Shown here: in pieces, positions 53,019 through 62,061 of the stretch
How positions within the stretch are numbered: position 1 is the first letter of the stretch
Layout of the letters: every line of letters begins with the position of its first letter
Assembly (NCBI RefSeq): GCF_009696275.1
Contig: NZ_VUMI01000007.1
Location: forward strand, 62,001-126,000
Direction: 5' to 3'
Length of the DNA: 64,000 nucleotides
DNA from: Eisenbergiella porci
GTDB taxonomy: Bacteria; Bacillota; Clostridia; Lachnospirales; Lachnospiraceae
Notes under the pieces: generated by a model
Seen by the model: only the letters and a program-made list of their open reading frames with translations
Told to the model about the DNA's origin: nothing
The model's database searches: none
Translations under genes and position numbers: made by a program

Positions 53019-53999
53019 ATGTTTGATTTTTTGAAAACAATATTTGGGGCCAATATTGATGTTTCAGAATTTGATTATCCAGACAAAACGCCCTTTTTTA
53101 TCCGTGATGGATATAAAATCCAAATCCTGTCCTGGAAAAAAAGCCGGTGTGTGCTGCTGTCTCCCATTGATTCTTCCTGGAGGCTTCCAACATTAAAAAA
53201 ACAGCTGACAAAATTTCAGGAAATCTGTGATTTTCCCTGTGCGCTGTGCCTTGAAAATATCACATCCAAGCAGCGACGCAACCTGATTGAAAGTAATATA
53301 CCATTTATTTCACAGTCACAGCAGGTCTATCTTCCTTTCTGGGGCTGCTCCTTTTTGGAAAAATTCAAAGCGGAAACAACTGTCCCGGATAAAATGGCTC
53401 CTGGAACCCAGCTTGTATTCTTGTATTTATATTATTTGAAGACCACTAATACAACAAATCTGACACAGATATCCAAGGAGCTTTCCCTTTCCAAAGCAAC
53501 CTGCACCAGGGCAATCGACGATCTTACCGCTTCCGGACTTATCACTTGCAAGACCGAGGGAACAAACAAATGGATTGCCCCTGCCTTTGAAAAGCCTGAA
53601 TTTCTAAAGAAAGGGTATCCCCGCTTGAAATCACCGGTGGAAAGGCTTATATATGTGAGGGCATCCTTTCACGATGCAGCATTGCCGAAAAGCGGCGTCA
53701 TTGCCCTGGCAGATATCTCAATGGTCGGTGCAGATGAACAGGACGGAGCAGCTGCCATCTCAAAAAAGGGCGGCGCCGGGATACCGGCTGCAGAAATTAT
53801 TTCTGAACAGGATTTCCGGGATTTCGGAGGACGCATCCTCGAAGTGTGGCGCTACGATCCGACCTTACTGGCAAACGGCGGTCGGGTTGATGACATCTCG
53901 TTGCTGTTAAGTTTGAAGGACAATCCAAATGAACGGATTCAAATGGGACTGGATGATATAAGGGAAAAGCACGAACTTCCTATCAAGTATGAGGAATAA
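53019..53999 (+). CDS. HTH protein, probable antitoxin/autorepressor (AbiEi-like role)
   Basis: 326 aa; AAAGGAGGAACCC precedes the ATG. The first 120 residues form an uncharacterised alpha/beta part (LLSPIDSSWRLPTLKKQLTK). A winged helix follows at about 140-180 (NLTQISKELSLSKATCTRAI, DDLTASGLI), then a domain of about 140 residues similar to the C-terminal part of AbiEi-type antitoxins (ERLIYVRASFHDAALPKSGV). It ends 15 nt before the nucleotidyltransferase gene. The gene order, HTH then nucleotidyltransferase, is that of AbiE-like type IV toxin-antitoxin systems. The assignment to a named family is inference. Confidence 0.7.
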   Translation: MFDFLKTIFGANIDVSEFDYPDKTPFFIRDGYKIQILSWKKSRCVLLSPIDSSWRLPTLKKQLTKFQEICDFPCALCLENITSKQRRNLIESNIPFISQSQQVYLPFWGCSFLEKFKAETTVPDKMAPGTQLVFLYLYYLKTTNTTNLTQISKELSLSKATCTRAIDDLTASGLITCKTEGTNKWIAPAFEKPEFLKKGYPRLKSPVERLIYVRASFHDAALPKSGVIALADISMVGADEQDGAAAISKKGGAGIPAAEIISEQDFRDFGGRILEVWRYDPTLLANGGRVDDISLLLSLKDNPNERIQMGLDDIREKHELPIKYEE

Positions 54000-54014
54000 C
54001 AGGGAGAAACACTT

Positions 54015-54770
54015 ATGGTAAAAGGAATAGATATTTTCAGAGAGCATTTTAACAATTTTAAGGACCAGTATACGGTTATCGGAGGATTCGCCTGCGACCT
54101 GCTTATGTCAGACGCCGGACTTGACTTCCGCCAGACCGTTGATATCGACATGGTAATTACCGTGGAAGCCCTGACTACAGAATTTGCAAAAGCATTCTGG
54201 GATTTCATCGAAGCCGGAGGCTACCACGCCAGACAGCGAAGCACTGGCCAGCCTGAGTTCTATCGCTTTATTGACCCTACCAACCCATCTTATCCTAAAA
54301 TGATAGAGCTTTTCTCAAGACCGCAGAATCATGTGAAGCTTCAGCCAGATTCCCATCTCATGCCCTTGCATATTGATGATGAAGTATCCAGCCTGTCGGC
54401 GATCCTTCTGAATGACGACTACTATCATTTCCTTTTGGATGGGAAAACCATCACGGATGGTATCTCTATTCTGGATGCCGAACACATCATTCCCCTAAAA
54501 ATGAAAGCGTGGCTTGATCTAAAGGATAAAAAGGAACAAGGACTTCATGTAAATTCCCGTGATATCCGTAAGCACCGTTTAGATGTATTCCGCCTTTTTC
54601 CGCTAATCCGGGAAGACCTGAAGGTTTCAGTACCACCCTCTGTTGGAGCGGACATCCAAAACTTTATTGCGCAAATGCGCGAAACGGACATCCGGCTGGA
54701 AGATATCGGAATTCACCGTTCAAAAGATTCGATTCTCGACATTTACAATAACATGTACATAGCCAATTAA
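54015..54770 (+). CDS. Nucleotidyltransferase-fold protein (AbiEii-like toxin candidate)
   Basis: 251 aa. The fold signature is YTVIGGFACDLLMSDAG followed by TVDIDMVITVEA: a GG helix start and the DxD metal pair, spaced as in minimal and AbiEii-type nucleotidyltransferases. A helical C-terminus follows. TAACAGGGAGAAACACTT gives the ribosome site. With the adjacent HTH protein it would form a toxin-antitoxin or abortive-infection module. No frameshift or stop is seen. Confidence 0.75.
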   Translation: MVKGIDIFREHFNNFKDQYTVIGGFACDLLMSDAGLDFRQTVDIDMVITVEALTTEFAKAFWDFIEAGGYHARQRSTGQPEFYRFIDPTNPSYPKMIELFSRPQNHVKLQPDSHLMPLHIDDEVSSLSAILLNDDYYHFLLDGKTITDGISILDAEHIIPLKMKAWLDLKDKKEQGLHVNSRDIRKHRLDVFRLFPLIREDLKVSVPPSVGADIQNFIAQMRETDIRLEDIGIHRSKDSILDIYNNMYIAN

Positions 54771-54876
54771 ATTTCAGCAAAAAATGAACTGCAAATAAGA
54801 CTGCAAACGAACTGTAAATTGTATTATAAGCAACTGATGGTATTCAAATAAGCAAAAAAGCAAAGGTGGTGGACAG

Positions 54877-55479
54877 ATGCCAAGGCAATTCAAACAGGCA
54901 AGACTTATCAATAATCTGAAAATGACAGAGGCTGCCGAAAAACTCGGCGTCTCTCAGCCAACCCTAAGCGCATGGGAGGGAGAACGCAAGTCTCCTTCCA
55001 TTGATGGACTTGAGAAAATGTCCGATCTCTACGGTGTTACAACGGATTTTCTCCTCGGACGGTCAGAGCAGGGAATCTCGGCCCAATCAGTACCGATTGC
55101 TCCGGAAACCCTTCCAATCTTTCACGGAAAACCAGTCTGGTCTGCAGAGTATGGATGGATGCTGGTTGATGCCGGCAATCGTACTCTAATGCTCACAAAT
55201 GGGCAGACCATTCCGTTTGCTGATGCAAAAAAGCTGTTTACGCTGCCCCAGCTATTTTCCGAACCGAGCCTGCCATCCGGAAAACCGCTTCTCTTATCTG
55301 AGATCCAACAGTTCACCTGAATATGGCTGGAACCAATTTCTCCAGACTCAGATTTGCGGACTGAATTGCAGGGCTGGTATCAGGTCAACAAATATTTTGT
55401 TCAGAACGAGTATGGAAATCGATTTTATTTGGACACTTACGGAGCCAAATGGCTTGCTTTTTATCCTGAACAGCAATGA
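54877..55479 (+). pseudogene. XRE-family regulator, interrupted by an in-frame TGA
   Basis: The N-terminal HTH is complete (FKQARLINNLKMTEAAEKLG, VSQPTLSAWEGERKSPSIDG). The first TGA is at 55318-55320 after LLLSEIQQFT; the same frame then continues IWLEPISPDSDLRTELQGWY, VQNEYGNRFYLDTYGAKWLA and ends at 55479, just before a terminator. The total length would be 200 aa, and the C-terminal part looks conserved, not random. So the TGA is a nonsense change of an Arg or Trp codon. The DNA-binding domain is before it, so a shortened regulator may still bind DNA. AAAGGTGGTGGACAG precedes the ATG. Confidence 0.75.
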
Positions 55480-55481
55480 AG

Positions 55482-55526
55482 AAAGCACCGATACCGATAT
55501 AATATCAGGCATCGGTGCTTTTGTTG
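55482..55526 (+). terminator. Rho-independent terminator after the XRE gene
   Basis: AAAGCACCGAT (55482-55492) pairs with ATCGGTGCTTT (55511-55521), followed by TTGTTGTTT. Confidence 0.8.
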
Positions 55527-55737
55527 TTTACGCTTTTGAACAGGCCGCCAAACAATATTCAGTTGTAAGACTTGCGTTCAACCAAGGACAACAGTGTAAG
55601 GAGAATTCTTTCCCTCTATAAGGATACTGCACCTCCTCCCCTTCAATTTACCTGACTAAGCAGTGGACTTCTTCCATTTGCTATGATTGAGTAAATTGTA
55701 CCAGGGAGGATTCTGCTTTCTTTCCCGATGTATCCTG

Positions 55738-56880
55738 CTATTGTCCTAATTTTTGTGAATTTTTAAAGGCGTAATCATTACTGCCAACAGAAATCTGTAT
55801 TTTACACCCATTGGGATTATGGACAATACAATTTCTTATCAAATTATTCAGCATCCGATTAAGCAAAACCTGGTCCCCGAAAATCGAGATGTTTTTACCG
55901 GGATTATCTTTTGATAATTCCAACTCGTAAAGTTCTGATAGGCCATCATTCAATACTTCACTGACAACCTGACGTGCTAACTCTATCGGGTCAAGGCTTT
56001 GTTTTTGCATAGGCTGCATAGAATATTCTAATTTAGTTGTCAAATTCAAATCAGCCACTAAATCTTTTAGCCGTTCACTGTGTCTCCGGATTATCCCAGC
56101 CTGGTTTCGGACAGCTTCCGGCAAAGAAGAAGTGTCTTCTATTTCGCTTGCATATCCCAAAATCACAGAAAGCGGTGTGCGTATATCATGGGAAATTCCC
56201 CTGATCCAGTCTGCACGGGTATTATCCTTTTTCAGCAAATAGTCACCGGCCTTATTCAAACCAGCATTGATTTCTGCTAACTCGCCGGTTTCTTCCAGAT
56301 GGACAGGCTTTCCAACTGATAGATGCCGAATGCCTCTCAAAATCGGCGCCATAGCTTTTTCTACCCGGCGGGCATTGCGGATAAACAAATATATCATCAA
56401 AAAAATATTGATACAGAATACCGCCGTTAATCCGAATAGCATAGGCCAAATATATTGCGCCTTGAAAGAAAAATAGTAATTCACAACGCTTTCTGGAGGC
56501 AAGCCGATCACCAAAAGCCCATCCTGTCGTTTTGCAATATTGGTCGGATAATCATCAAGATACCAGCGACTAAACATGGCAATATCCATTGAGGAATAAT
56601 GGCGTGGTAATTCTTCCGGCAGATTTTCTTCCCAAACGACAGTGCCATCATCATCTAAGATCATAGCCCACGCTTCAAAATTATTCAGCATTTCTTTCGC
56701 TTGTGTATCGGCACTGAATTCCCCATCTGTTGCCATGATATGATTTGAAAAATCCTCGATTGGAAATTTGGATGTTGCCACATTACCTAGATAAGCTATT
56801 ACAAAATAGGAAGCTACTAACAGCGCATTGACAGCCAGAAAAAGAACTATGCGGGGATTGAAAAGCCCGCAATACATCAA
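55738..56880 (-). pseudogene. Sensor histidine kinase truncated at both ends
   Basis: Two membrane helices (about 17-38 and 155-177) flank an ectodomain of about 115 residues. HisKA is WIRGISHDIRTPLSVILGY and the N box LNRMLNNLIRNCIVHNPNG. It ends 20 residues later (SVGSNDYAF then unrelated residues and a stop), so the G1/G2 boxes of the ATP lid are missing. The 5' end at about 56880 abuts a plus-strand ABC ATPase fragment, and the only start is a TTG inside the joint. It is the kinase of a bacitracin/lantibiotic-type two-component system whose response regulator is not in the window. Confidence 0.8.
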
Positions 56881-56884
56881 AAAT

Positions 56885-57460
56885 GCTTTGGAAGTTGTCA
56901 ACCTGCCTTACCGGGACAAGAAATTATTTTCGCAATATTCTCTCGGTATGAAGCAGCGTTTAGCTATTGCATTGGCCGTCATGCACAATCCCGAACTGTT
57001 GATTTTGGATGAACCGATCAACGGCCTTGATCCCATCGGTATTGCAGAGGTGCGCGATTTTATCCGGGAATTGTGCGATGCCACAGGGAAAACGATCTTG
57101 ATTTCCAGCCACATCCTTTCGGAAATTTCCCTGTTGGCTGATGATGTTGGAATTATCGACCACGGTAATTTGCTGGAGGAAGAAAGTCTAAAAGCGCTGG
57201 AGAGTAAAAACGCGAAGTACATCCATTTTTGCGTATCGGATGCACAAAAGGCTGCACAGATTATTGCCGCAACATTTCAGAGCAAAAACATCCAGCTTAT
57301 GGATGACAATAATCTGTATCTTTATGATACGGCCCTGCCTGTAGCGAGAATTAACCGCACATTTATTGAAGCTGGCATTGACGTTTGGGAAGCCCATCTC
57401 TGCGAGGATACTTTGGAGGATTACTTCAAGAGAATTACAAGGGGTGAGGGGATTGCTTAA
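56885..57460 (+). pseudogene. Lantibiotic-type ABC ATPase, 5'-truncated
   Basis: The native sequence starts at about ALEVVNLPYRDKKLFSQYSL (56890 on). The signature SLGMKQRLAIAL, Walker B LLILDEPINGLDP and switch His LISSHILSE are present and the C-terminus is complete (HLCEDTLEDYFKRITRGE). About 95 N-terminal residues including Walker A and the Q-loop are lost. The proximal sequence is antisense to the histidine kinase. The following two permease genes are intact and coupled to it, so this was a LanFEG/BcrAB-like immunity exporter. Confidence 0.85.
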
Positions 57461-58238
57461 ACTGATCCAATGCGAAATGCGGAAGTTAAAGCGGAAACAC
57501 TTTGTATCATTTGTGATTTTCGCCGCACTTCTGTTCCCAATTCCGTTTACGGCTCTTGTACTGGCTGGAAGCATGGGTAACTTTACCGGCTTTGAAGCAG
57601 TTTTTGGCTTGCTGGTTACTATGGGTATGCCCATCATGCTTCCGGCTGTTTTAGGTATCATTGCGGCCATGCTATTTTTCATGGAACGGGATAACGATAC
57701 TTTGAAAAACCTACGCATTATCCCTACCTCCCCAACTAAGATTGCTACCGCAAAAATCTCTGTACTTTATATTTTGGGGCTGATCTTTGCCTTTGCCACC
57801 ATGGTTTCGTCAATGGTTGGCGGCCTGATTGCTGGAAGCGAGTTGACAAATATTGGGGAAAACTTTGGGATTGCAATTATCACAGCATTGCTTTACACAA
57901 CAAGTATTTTGCCGGTTGTCATTGCGATTGTCGGATTTAACCGCTCCTATATCTTTTCGGTTATTCTAACCTTTTTTTATACAATGTTCGACTTTATGCT
58001 TGCGTATGGAGGACTATTTGCCACAACAGACCCAATGATGAAGATAATCACAAACATCATGCCAGCACCTATTATTTACCGTTGGCAGGCGGTGCGGTTT
58101 GTTGATCCCGGAACCCCGGTTTATTCTGTAATGGAGCCGTATTTTTTACCTCTGTGGCTTGTTGCATTAACCGTCGTTATTATTGGGGTGCTGTCTTATC
58201 TGGCGATTGTCAGAATTTATAGCAAACGCGAAAGTTGA
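57444..58238 (+). CDS. Lantibiotic immunity ABC permease (EpiE/MutE-like)
   Basis: About 264 aa. The start is GTG 57444 or TTG 57453, both overlapping the ATPase end and preceded by AAGGGGTGAGGGG. Six helices; conserved opening LLKLIQCEMRKLKRKHF and the ERDNDTLKNLRIIPTSPTKI segment after helix 2, typical of LanE/LanG-type ABC-2 permeases. It is 11 nt from the next permease gene. With a truncated ATPase it would need another ATPase in trans. Confidence 0.82.
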   Translation: MRGLLKLIQCEMRKLKRKHFVSFVIFAALLFPIPFTALVLAGSMGNFTGFEAVFGLLVTMGMPIMLPAVLGIIAAMLFFMERDNDTLKNLRIIPTSPTKIATAKISVLYILGLIFAFATMVSSMVGGLIAGSELTNIGENFGIAIITALLYTTSILPVVIAIVGFNRSYIFSVILTFFYTMFDFMLAYGGLFATTDPMMKIITNIMPAPIIYRWQAVRFVDPGTPVYSVMEPYFLPLWLVALTVVIIGVLSYLAIVRIYSKRES

Positions 58239-58249
58239 GGTGAGAAAAA

Positions 58250-59044
58250 ATGGTAAGTATTATAAAAACAGAATTTAGCAAAATGAAGCGGTACTCCGTA
58301 ATCTGGATTGGCGTAGCAACGATGTTTACTGTCGTGCTGCTTGCCCGGTTTATGGCAACAGCCTCTGACGGGGCGACCCATACGCTCATGAACTTTTCTT
58401 CCAGCGTAATTTGGAACAATTTAGTTCTGATATATCCTGCAACAATCGCATTGATTGCCGGATATATCATTGACCGGGAGCGTACAGACGACACGCTGAA
58501 AAATATTCTCACAATCCCTGTTTCCTTTCGGAAAATGCTGATTGGGAAACTGATTGCTGTTGGATGTATGGCGGCAGCGCTTTCCGTTATCGAATTCCTG
58601 TTCACACTCATTGTTTTCTTTGCCAGCGGATTTCCCGGATTTTCTATCGGCGGTATGATACAGGTGCTTTTTCAGATGATCGGTATCAATATGATTTCCT
58701 ATATTGCGGTCATGCCTGTTATTGCCTTTACTGCTCAAAGAAGCGGCAGCTTTATGGCCGGTGTTGGCTTTGCTTTCTTTTATGGTTTTGTGGGAATGAT
58801 GGCCTCCGGCCACGGCCTGCGTGATCTATATCCTATTACAGCAGGCCTTACCGTAATTGGTTATCAGGATGGAAGCAGTGATCCAACAGGAAACATCTTG
58901 TTGAGCGTAGCATCTATCCTGTTTATACTGGCCGTGACATTCATTATCGTTTTCACAGCGAAAAATCGTGAAGTAACCACCGCAAAGAAAAAGAAGAAAA
59001 ATTCTGGGAAAACAGTTCAAAAAAGAAATCATAGTGCGAGGTAG
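58250..59044 (+). CDS. Lantibiotic immunity ABC permease (EpiG/MutG-like)
   Basis: 264 aa; GAGGTGAGAAAA precedes the ATG. It is a paralogue of the preceding permease: VSIIKTEFSKMKRYSVIWIG opening, DRERTDDTLKNILTIPVSFR after helix 2, six helices in all, and a very basic tail (TAKKKKKNSGKTVQKRN). The pair forms the membrane part of a bacteriocin or peptide-drug exporter. Confidence 0.82.
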   Translation: MVSIIKTEFSKMKRYSVIWIGVATMFTVVLLARFMATASDGATHTLMNFSSSVIWNNLVLIYPATIALIAGYIIDRERTDDTLKNILTIPVSFRKMLIGKLIAVGCMAAALSVIEFLFTLIVFFASGFPGFSIGGMIQVLFQMIGINMISYIAVMPVIAFTAQRSGSFMAGVGFAFFYGFVGMMASGHGLRDLYPITAGLTVIGYQDGSSDPTGNILLSVASILFILAVTFIIVFTAKNREVTTAKKKKKNSGKTVQKRNHSAR

Positions 59045-59050
59045 CCAGTT

Positions 59051-59140
59051 ATGAAAAAAGCGATGATTGTATTGGGTATTATTTTTGCCTCAATTCTGCT
59101 CTTTGTTAAAATGGGCAGCAAAGAAAAAGAAATTTCATAG
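59051..59140 (+). CDS. 29-aa membrane peptide of the exporter operon
   Basis: MKKAMIVLGIIFASILLFVK then MGSKEKEIS, 6 nt after the permease stop and 12 nt before the YxeA gene. A single helix with a charged tail. It could be a small subunit or signal peptide. Too short for homology; supported by position and composition. Confidence 0.5.
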   Translation: MKKAMIVLGIIFASILLFVKMGSKEKEIS

Positions 59141-59152
59141 GAGGATTTTCAA

Positions 59153-59494
59153 ATGAAATCAAAAAAAGTTGTAGTAGGCATTATTGCAGCAATATTAGTT
59201 GCCGTCTGCATGGGGGGCGCTTTTCTTGCGACCCAAAATGACGACTACTATACGCAAATAGATAACAGATGGGTACAGGAAATCGCTCCGCATGGAGCAA
59301 TGAATTATAAATACACGCTGGCGGCCTACGATAAGAACGGAAATGAAAAGGACGTTGTGTTTGAAACAAGCCGTATTTTGACCGATGATGCGTTCCTATG
59401 TCTGAAAGTCAATTTTATTCGGGGTGTGGTGACCTGGGCGGAAGTAAAATATGAGGAATTGCCTGCTAAGGTTCAGCAGTATTATAACCAGTAG
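59153..59494 (+). CDS. yxeA: YxeA family protein (DUF1093)
   Basis: 113 aa with an N-terminal membrane anchor or signal (KVVVGIIAAILVAVCMGGAF) and the OB-fold-like YxeA domain: DDYYTQIDN, YKYTLAAYDKNGNEKDVVFE, WAEVKYEELPAKVQQYY. GGAGGATTTTCAA precedes the ATG. YxeA proteins commonly accompany peptide-antibiotic ABC exporters and two-component systems, so this fits the operon as an exported accessory factor. Confidence 0.85.
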   Translation: MKSKKVVVGIIAAILVAVCMGGAFLATQNDDYYTQIDNRWVQEIAPHGAMNYKYTLAAYDKNGNEKDVVFETSRILTDDAFLCLKVNFIRGVVTWAEVKYEELPAKVQQYYNQ

Positions 59495-59524
59495 TTCAGA
59501 GGCCCTTCCAAACGGAGAAATCAA

Positions 59525-59731
59525 ATGAAAAAATATTTATCACTTTTTCTGTGTTTGGTATGCCTTATGCTAATGACGGGTTGCTCCAATACATGCAGAG
59601 ATTTAGCATATGACACAGACATTGTTATTGAGAATTTAGTGGAAGCAAAAGACAATTTTTTTGATAGTCTTGCAGAAGCAACGGACAATATATTCCGTTC
59701 ACTTGCGAACTTCTTTCATGGCTCTGATTGA
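59525..59731 (+). CDS. Small lipoprotein of the exporter operon
   Basis: 68 aa. Lipobox LMTGC at residues 16-20 after a typical signal (KKYLSLFLCLVCLMLM). The mature part is acidic and helical with a heptad-like NLVEAKDNFFDSLAEATDNI. ACGGAGAAATCAA precedes the ATG. Last gene of the operon; possibly an immunity-type lipoprotein. Confidence 0.75.
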   Translation: MKKYLSLFLCLVCLMLMTGCSNTCRDLAYDTDIVIENLVEAKDNFFDSLAEATDNIFRSLANFFHGSD

Positions 59732-59763
59732 TGAGAACCATAAATAGCTTCAAATACGTATTT

Positions 59764-59794
59764 GCGGTGACTTTGACAAAATCAAAGTCACCGC
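59764..59794. terminator. Bidirectional terminator
   Basis: GCGGTGACTTTGA and TCAAAGTCACCGC form a perfect 13-bp stem with a CAAAA loop; GTTTTC follows on the plus strand and AAATACG-flanked T residues on the other. It lies between convergent genes. Confidence 0.85.
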
Positions 59795-59799
59795 GTTTT

Positions 59800-59985
59800 C
59801 TACTTTTCAAAAATCAAGTCAATCTTTCTGATACAGCCGTTTGCCCCAACTTCCGTAGGGACAAAACCGACGTATCGAAAGCCTTTATCCGCATAACTAT
59901 CTATGATATCTCTATGCTTTTCAATATAAGAAAACACCGCACCTTTTGCCGAATATTCGATATTAACATACTCATATTTTTTCAT
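59800..59985 (-). CDS. DUF4177 family protein
   Basis: 61 aa, KKYEYVNIEYSAKGAVFSYI start and YADKGFRYVGFVPTEVGANG, the DUF4177 pattern. GGAGAGGTTGCT precedes the ATG. It lies 12 nt downstream of the ABC permease gene on the same strand, so it is probably the last gene of the GntR-ABC operon. Function unknown. Confidence 0.75.
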   Translation of the reverse strand: MKKYEYVNIEYSAKGAVFSYIEKHRDIIDSYADKGFRYVGFVPTEVGANGCIRKIDLIFEK

Positions 59986-59997
59986 AGCAACCTCTCC

Positions 59998-60645
59998 TTA
60001 CAATTCTTGTTTCAAAAAAATCCGATAACTGATCTGATACATTCCATAACCCCAAACCAACGCGATAAGCGGAGAACAGCATAAAAGGATAAACACCGTC
60101 TGATCCGTCAGTTCCACGCCCAGTATTGCAAACAGCTTATATACCCCAAAACAAATTGCTGCTGGAATGAGGAACGATACCAATAGCAAAACTCGCCCTT
60201 TTTCGGCTCCAAATTTAAACACCAGCGGGATTGACATACTTCCAAAAATGAGGGAAATTACTGTTGCCGCTAAGGTTAAAAACAGCAGTTCCACAATAGC
60301 GGCAGGGCTGAATGTAATTTTGCCTGCTATGCCTCCGCCGATCAAGCCTATAGCCAAGCCGAATACACTTCCAATCGCACAAAAGATTGCTAGGACAATA
60401 AACTTTCCAATCACTAAATCTCTTTTTGAAATGGGCATTATCATAGCATATCGCGCCCATTTGGAGTTATCGTCAAAAGAAAAAGTGGTTACGATCATCA
60501 TACTGCATAAGATGCCGCAGATGAAAATATATGCTCCCACACCAGAGGTAGGAATAAAAGCCACAGCAAACACCGCAAGTATAAACAGCATAGATTTTGT
60601 ATTGTGTCCGATATTATATAAATCTTTCAATATAAGGCTTTTCAT
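59998..60645 (-). CDS. ABC-2 permease of the GntR-regulated operon
   Basis: 215 aa with six helices (SLILKDLYNIGHNTKSMLFI start, FSFDDNSKWARYAMIMPISK then RDLVIGKFIVLAIF after helix 2), as in YtrC/D- and ABC-2_2-type permeases. The start overlaps the ATPase stop (ATGA). With the upstream ATPase and GntR regulator it resembles B. subtilis ytr-type cell-envelope-stress operons. Confidence 0.85.
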   Translation of the reverse strand: MKSLILKDLYNIGHNTKSMLFILAVFAVAFIPTSGVGAYIFICGILCSMMIVTTFSFDDNSKWARYAMIMPISKRDLVIGKFIVLAIFCAIGSVFGLAIGLIGGGIAGKITFSPAAIVELLFLTLAATVISLIFGSMSIPLVFKFGAEKGRVLLLVSFLIPAAICFGVYKLFAILGVELTDQTVFILLCCSPLIALVWGYGMYQISYRIFLKQEL

Positions 60646-61502
60646 TTTGCCCGCTCTCCTTTCACATACAGCAGCAGAATATCGTCAATCGTAGCATCAT
60701 CAACGACGGCCGCTTTATATTTTTTCCTGGCCTTTTCTTTATCAGCCACCAGCACATTCCACTGGTAATCGTCTTTGCGGTAAGCGAGGATCTCCGCTTT
60801 ATCAATCTGATCGAAAACGGCTGCACCGCAGCGGATGATTCCATATTTGTAGCGCAGTTCATCCTTTGTCTTGCAAAACAGGACTTTTCCCTGATGAATA
60901 AAAGTAATATAGTCGGCAACCTTTTCTAAATCCGTTGTGATATGGGAGGACATCAGAATGGAATGGTTTTCATCCTGCACGAAATTCAAAAAGACATCAA
61001 GGATATCGTCCCGCATAACCGGGTCCAAACCACTGGTTGCCTCATCCAAAATTAACAGCTTTGGTTTATGAGAAAGCGCCACAGCGATACATAATTTCAT
61101 TTTCATGCCTTTAGAAAGTGTTTTGATCTCTTTATCCAACGGAAGCCCGAAACGTTTCAGATAATCCCGGTACAGGAACTCATCCCATTGTTTGTAGGCT
61201 TTTTCAGAAATCTTACCCACTTTCGCAGGCGTCAATGTTTCATAAAAATTGACTCCATCGAATACAACGCCGATATCCTCCTTCAACTGTTTGGATGAGG
61301 ATAATTCCTGTCCCCAAAAAGTAACCGTACCGTCATCTTTCTTAATCAGATCAAGAATTGCATTGATCGTTGTACTCTTTCCGGCTCCATTCTCGCCAAT
61401 CAGTCCCATAATCGTTCCTTTCGGAAGGTCAAACGAAACATGGTCTAACTGAAATCCGGCATACTTTTTCGTTAAATTTTCCACCCGTAAGATTGTGTCC
61501 AT
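60642..61502 (-). CDS. ABC transporter ATP-binding protein (YtrB-like)
   Basis: 286 aa from ATG 61502 (GAGGAGTGACT upstream, right after the GntR stop). Walker A GENGAGKSTT, signature LSKGMKMKL, Walker B LLILDEATSGLDP, switch His SSHITTDLE. The C-terminal 70 residues are a regulatory extension usual in this subfamily. Cotranscribed with GntR (YtrA-type) and the permease. Confidence 0.9.
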   Translation of the reverse strand: MDTILRVENLTKKYAGFQLDHVSFDLPKGTIMGLIGENGAGKSTTINAILDLIKKDDGTVTFWGQELSSSKQLKEDIGVVFDGVNFYETLTPAKVGKISEKAYKQWDEFLYRDYLKRFGLPLDKEIKTLSKGMKMKLCIAVALSHKPKLLILDEATSGLDPVMRDDILDVFLNFVQDENHSILMSSHITTDLEKVADYITFIHQGKVLFCKTKDELRYKYGIIRCGAAVFDQIDKAEILAYRKDDYQWNVLVADKEKARKKYKAAVVDDATIDDILLLYVKGERAK

Positions 61503-61504
61503 AG

Positions 61505-61882
61505 TCACTCCTCCTCTTGATAAAACATAGTCAAAAGCTCAACTAATTTTCCCAACGAAATTCCACTGGTCCTTCCAATATCAGCAGCTTCCTGTAAATG
61601 TTCTTCTGCTAACCGCTGCTGTTCCTCCTGATAAAAGTCCTTATTCTGTGCCGCTACAAAACTTCCGCGCCCGACTGTTGTCTCTATAAATCCGTCCCTT
61701 TGCAGATCCTCATATGCCTTTTGAACAGTAATGACACTTACATGGATTGACTTTGCCAGTGCCCGCATAGAGGGGATTGGATCGCCCGTCTGTAGTTCGC
61801 CGCTCATAATCATAGCTTTTATCTGTGAGGTAATCTGCTCATAAATGGGTTTACTCGTATTACTGCTTATTATAATTTCCAC
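61505..61882 (-). CDS. GntR family (YtrA-type) repressor
   Basis: 125 aa from GTG 61882 (GGAGGGGCCCT upstream). The winged helix: PIYEQITSQIKAMIMSGELQ, PIPSMRALAKSIHVSVITVQ, YEDLQRDGFIETTVGRG. The short C-terminus (about 45 residues) without an effector domain is characteristic of YtrA. A 31-bp inverted repeat directly upstream is its probable operator. Confidence 0.9.
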   Translation of the reverse strand: MEIIISSNTSKPIYEQITSQIKAMIMSGELQTGDPIPSMRALAKSIHVSVITVQKAYEDLQRDGFIETTVGRGSFVAAQNKDFYQEEQQRLAEEHLQEAADIGRTSGISLGKLVELLTMFYQEEE

Positions 61883-61901
61883 AGGGCCCCTCCATCCGTC
61901 A

Positions 61902-61932
61902 TATAATGTACTTATTGAACAAGTGCATTATA
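61902..61932 (-). promoter_or_regulatory. YtrA-type operator
   Basis: TATAATGTACTT (61902-61913) and AAGTGCATTATA (61921-61932) are inverted repeats with one mismatch around ATTGAAC. The site starts 20 nt upstream of the GntR start codon and overlaps the expected promoter. Confidence 0.75.
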
Positions 61933-62061
61933 GCAGCTCCAGTCAAATTTGTCAATAGGGCGGCATCAGCTGGCAAAATGCTCCAAAAAAGTGAGAGCAG
62001 CCACATTTTGTGACGCTCTCATGTAATCTGCAATTTCATTTTCCCCGCTCTAGCTATTCCG

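Noticed and set aside
35827-55320. TGA recoding (Trp or Sec) as an explanation for the in-frame stops
   Set aside because: TAG and TAA stops occur in the same region, clean genes end normally with TGA, and no SECIS-like hairpin was evident after the TGAs.
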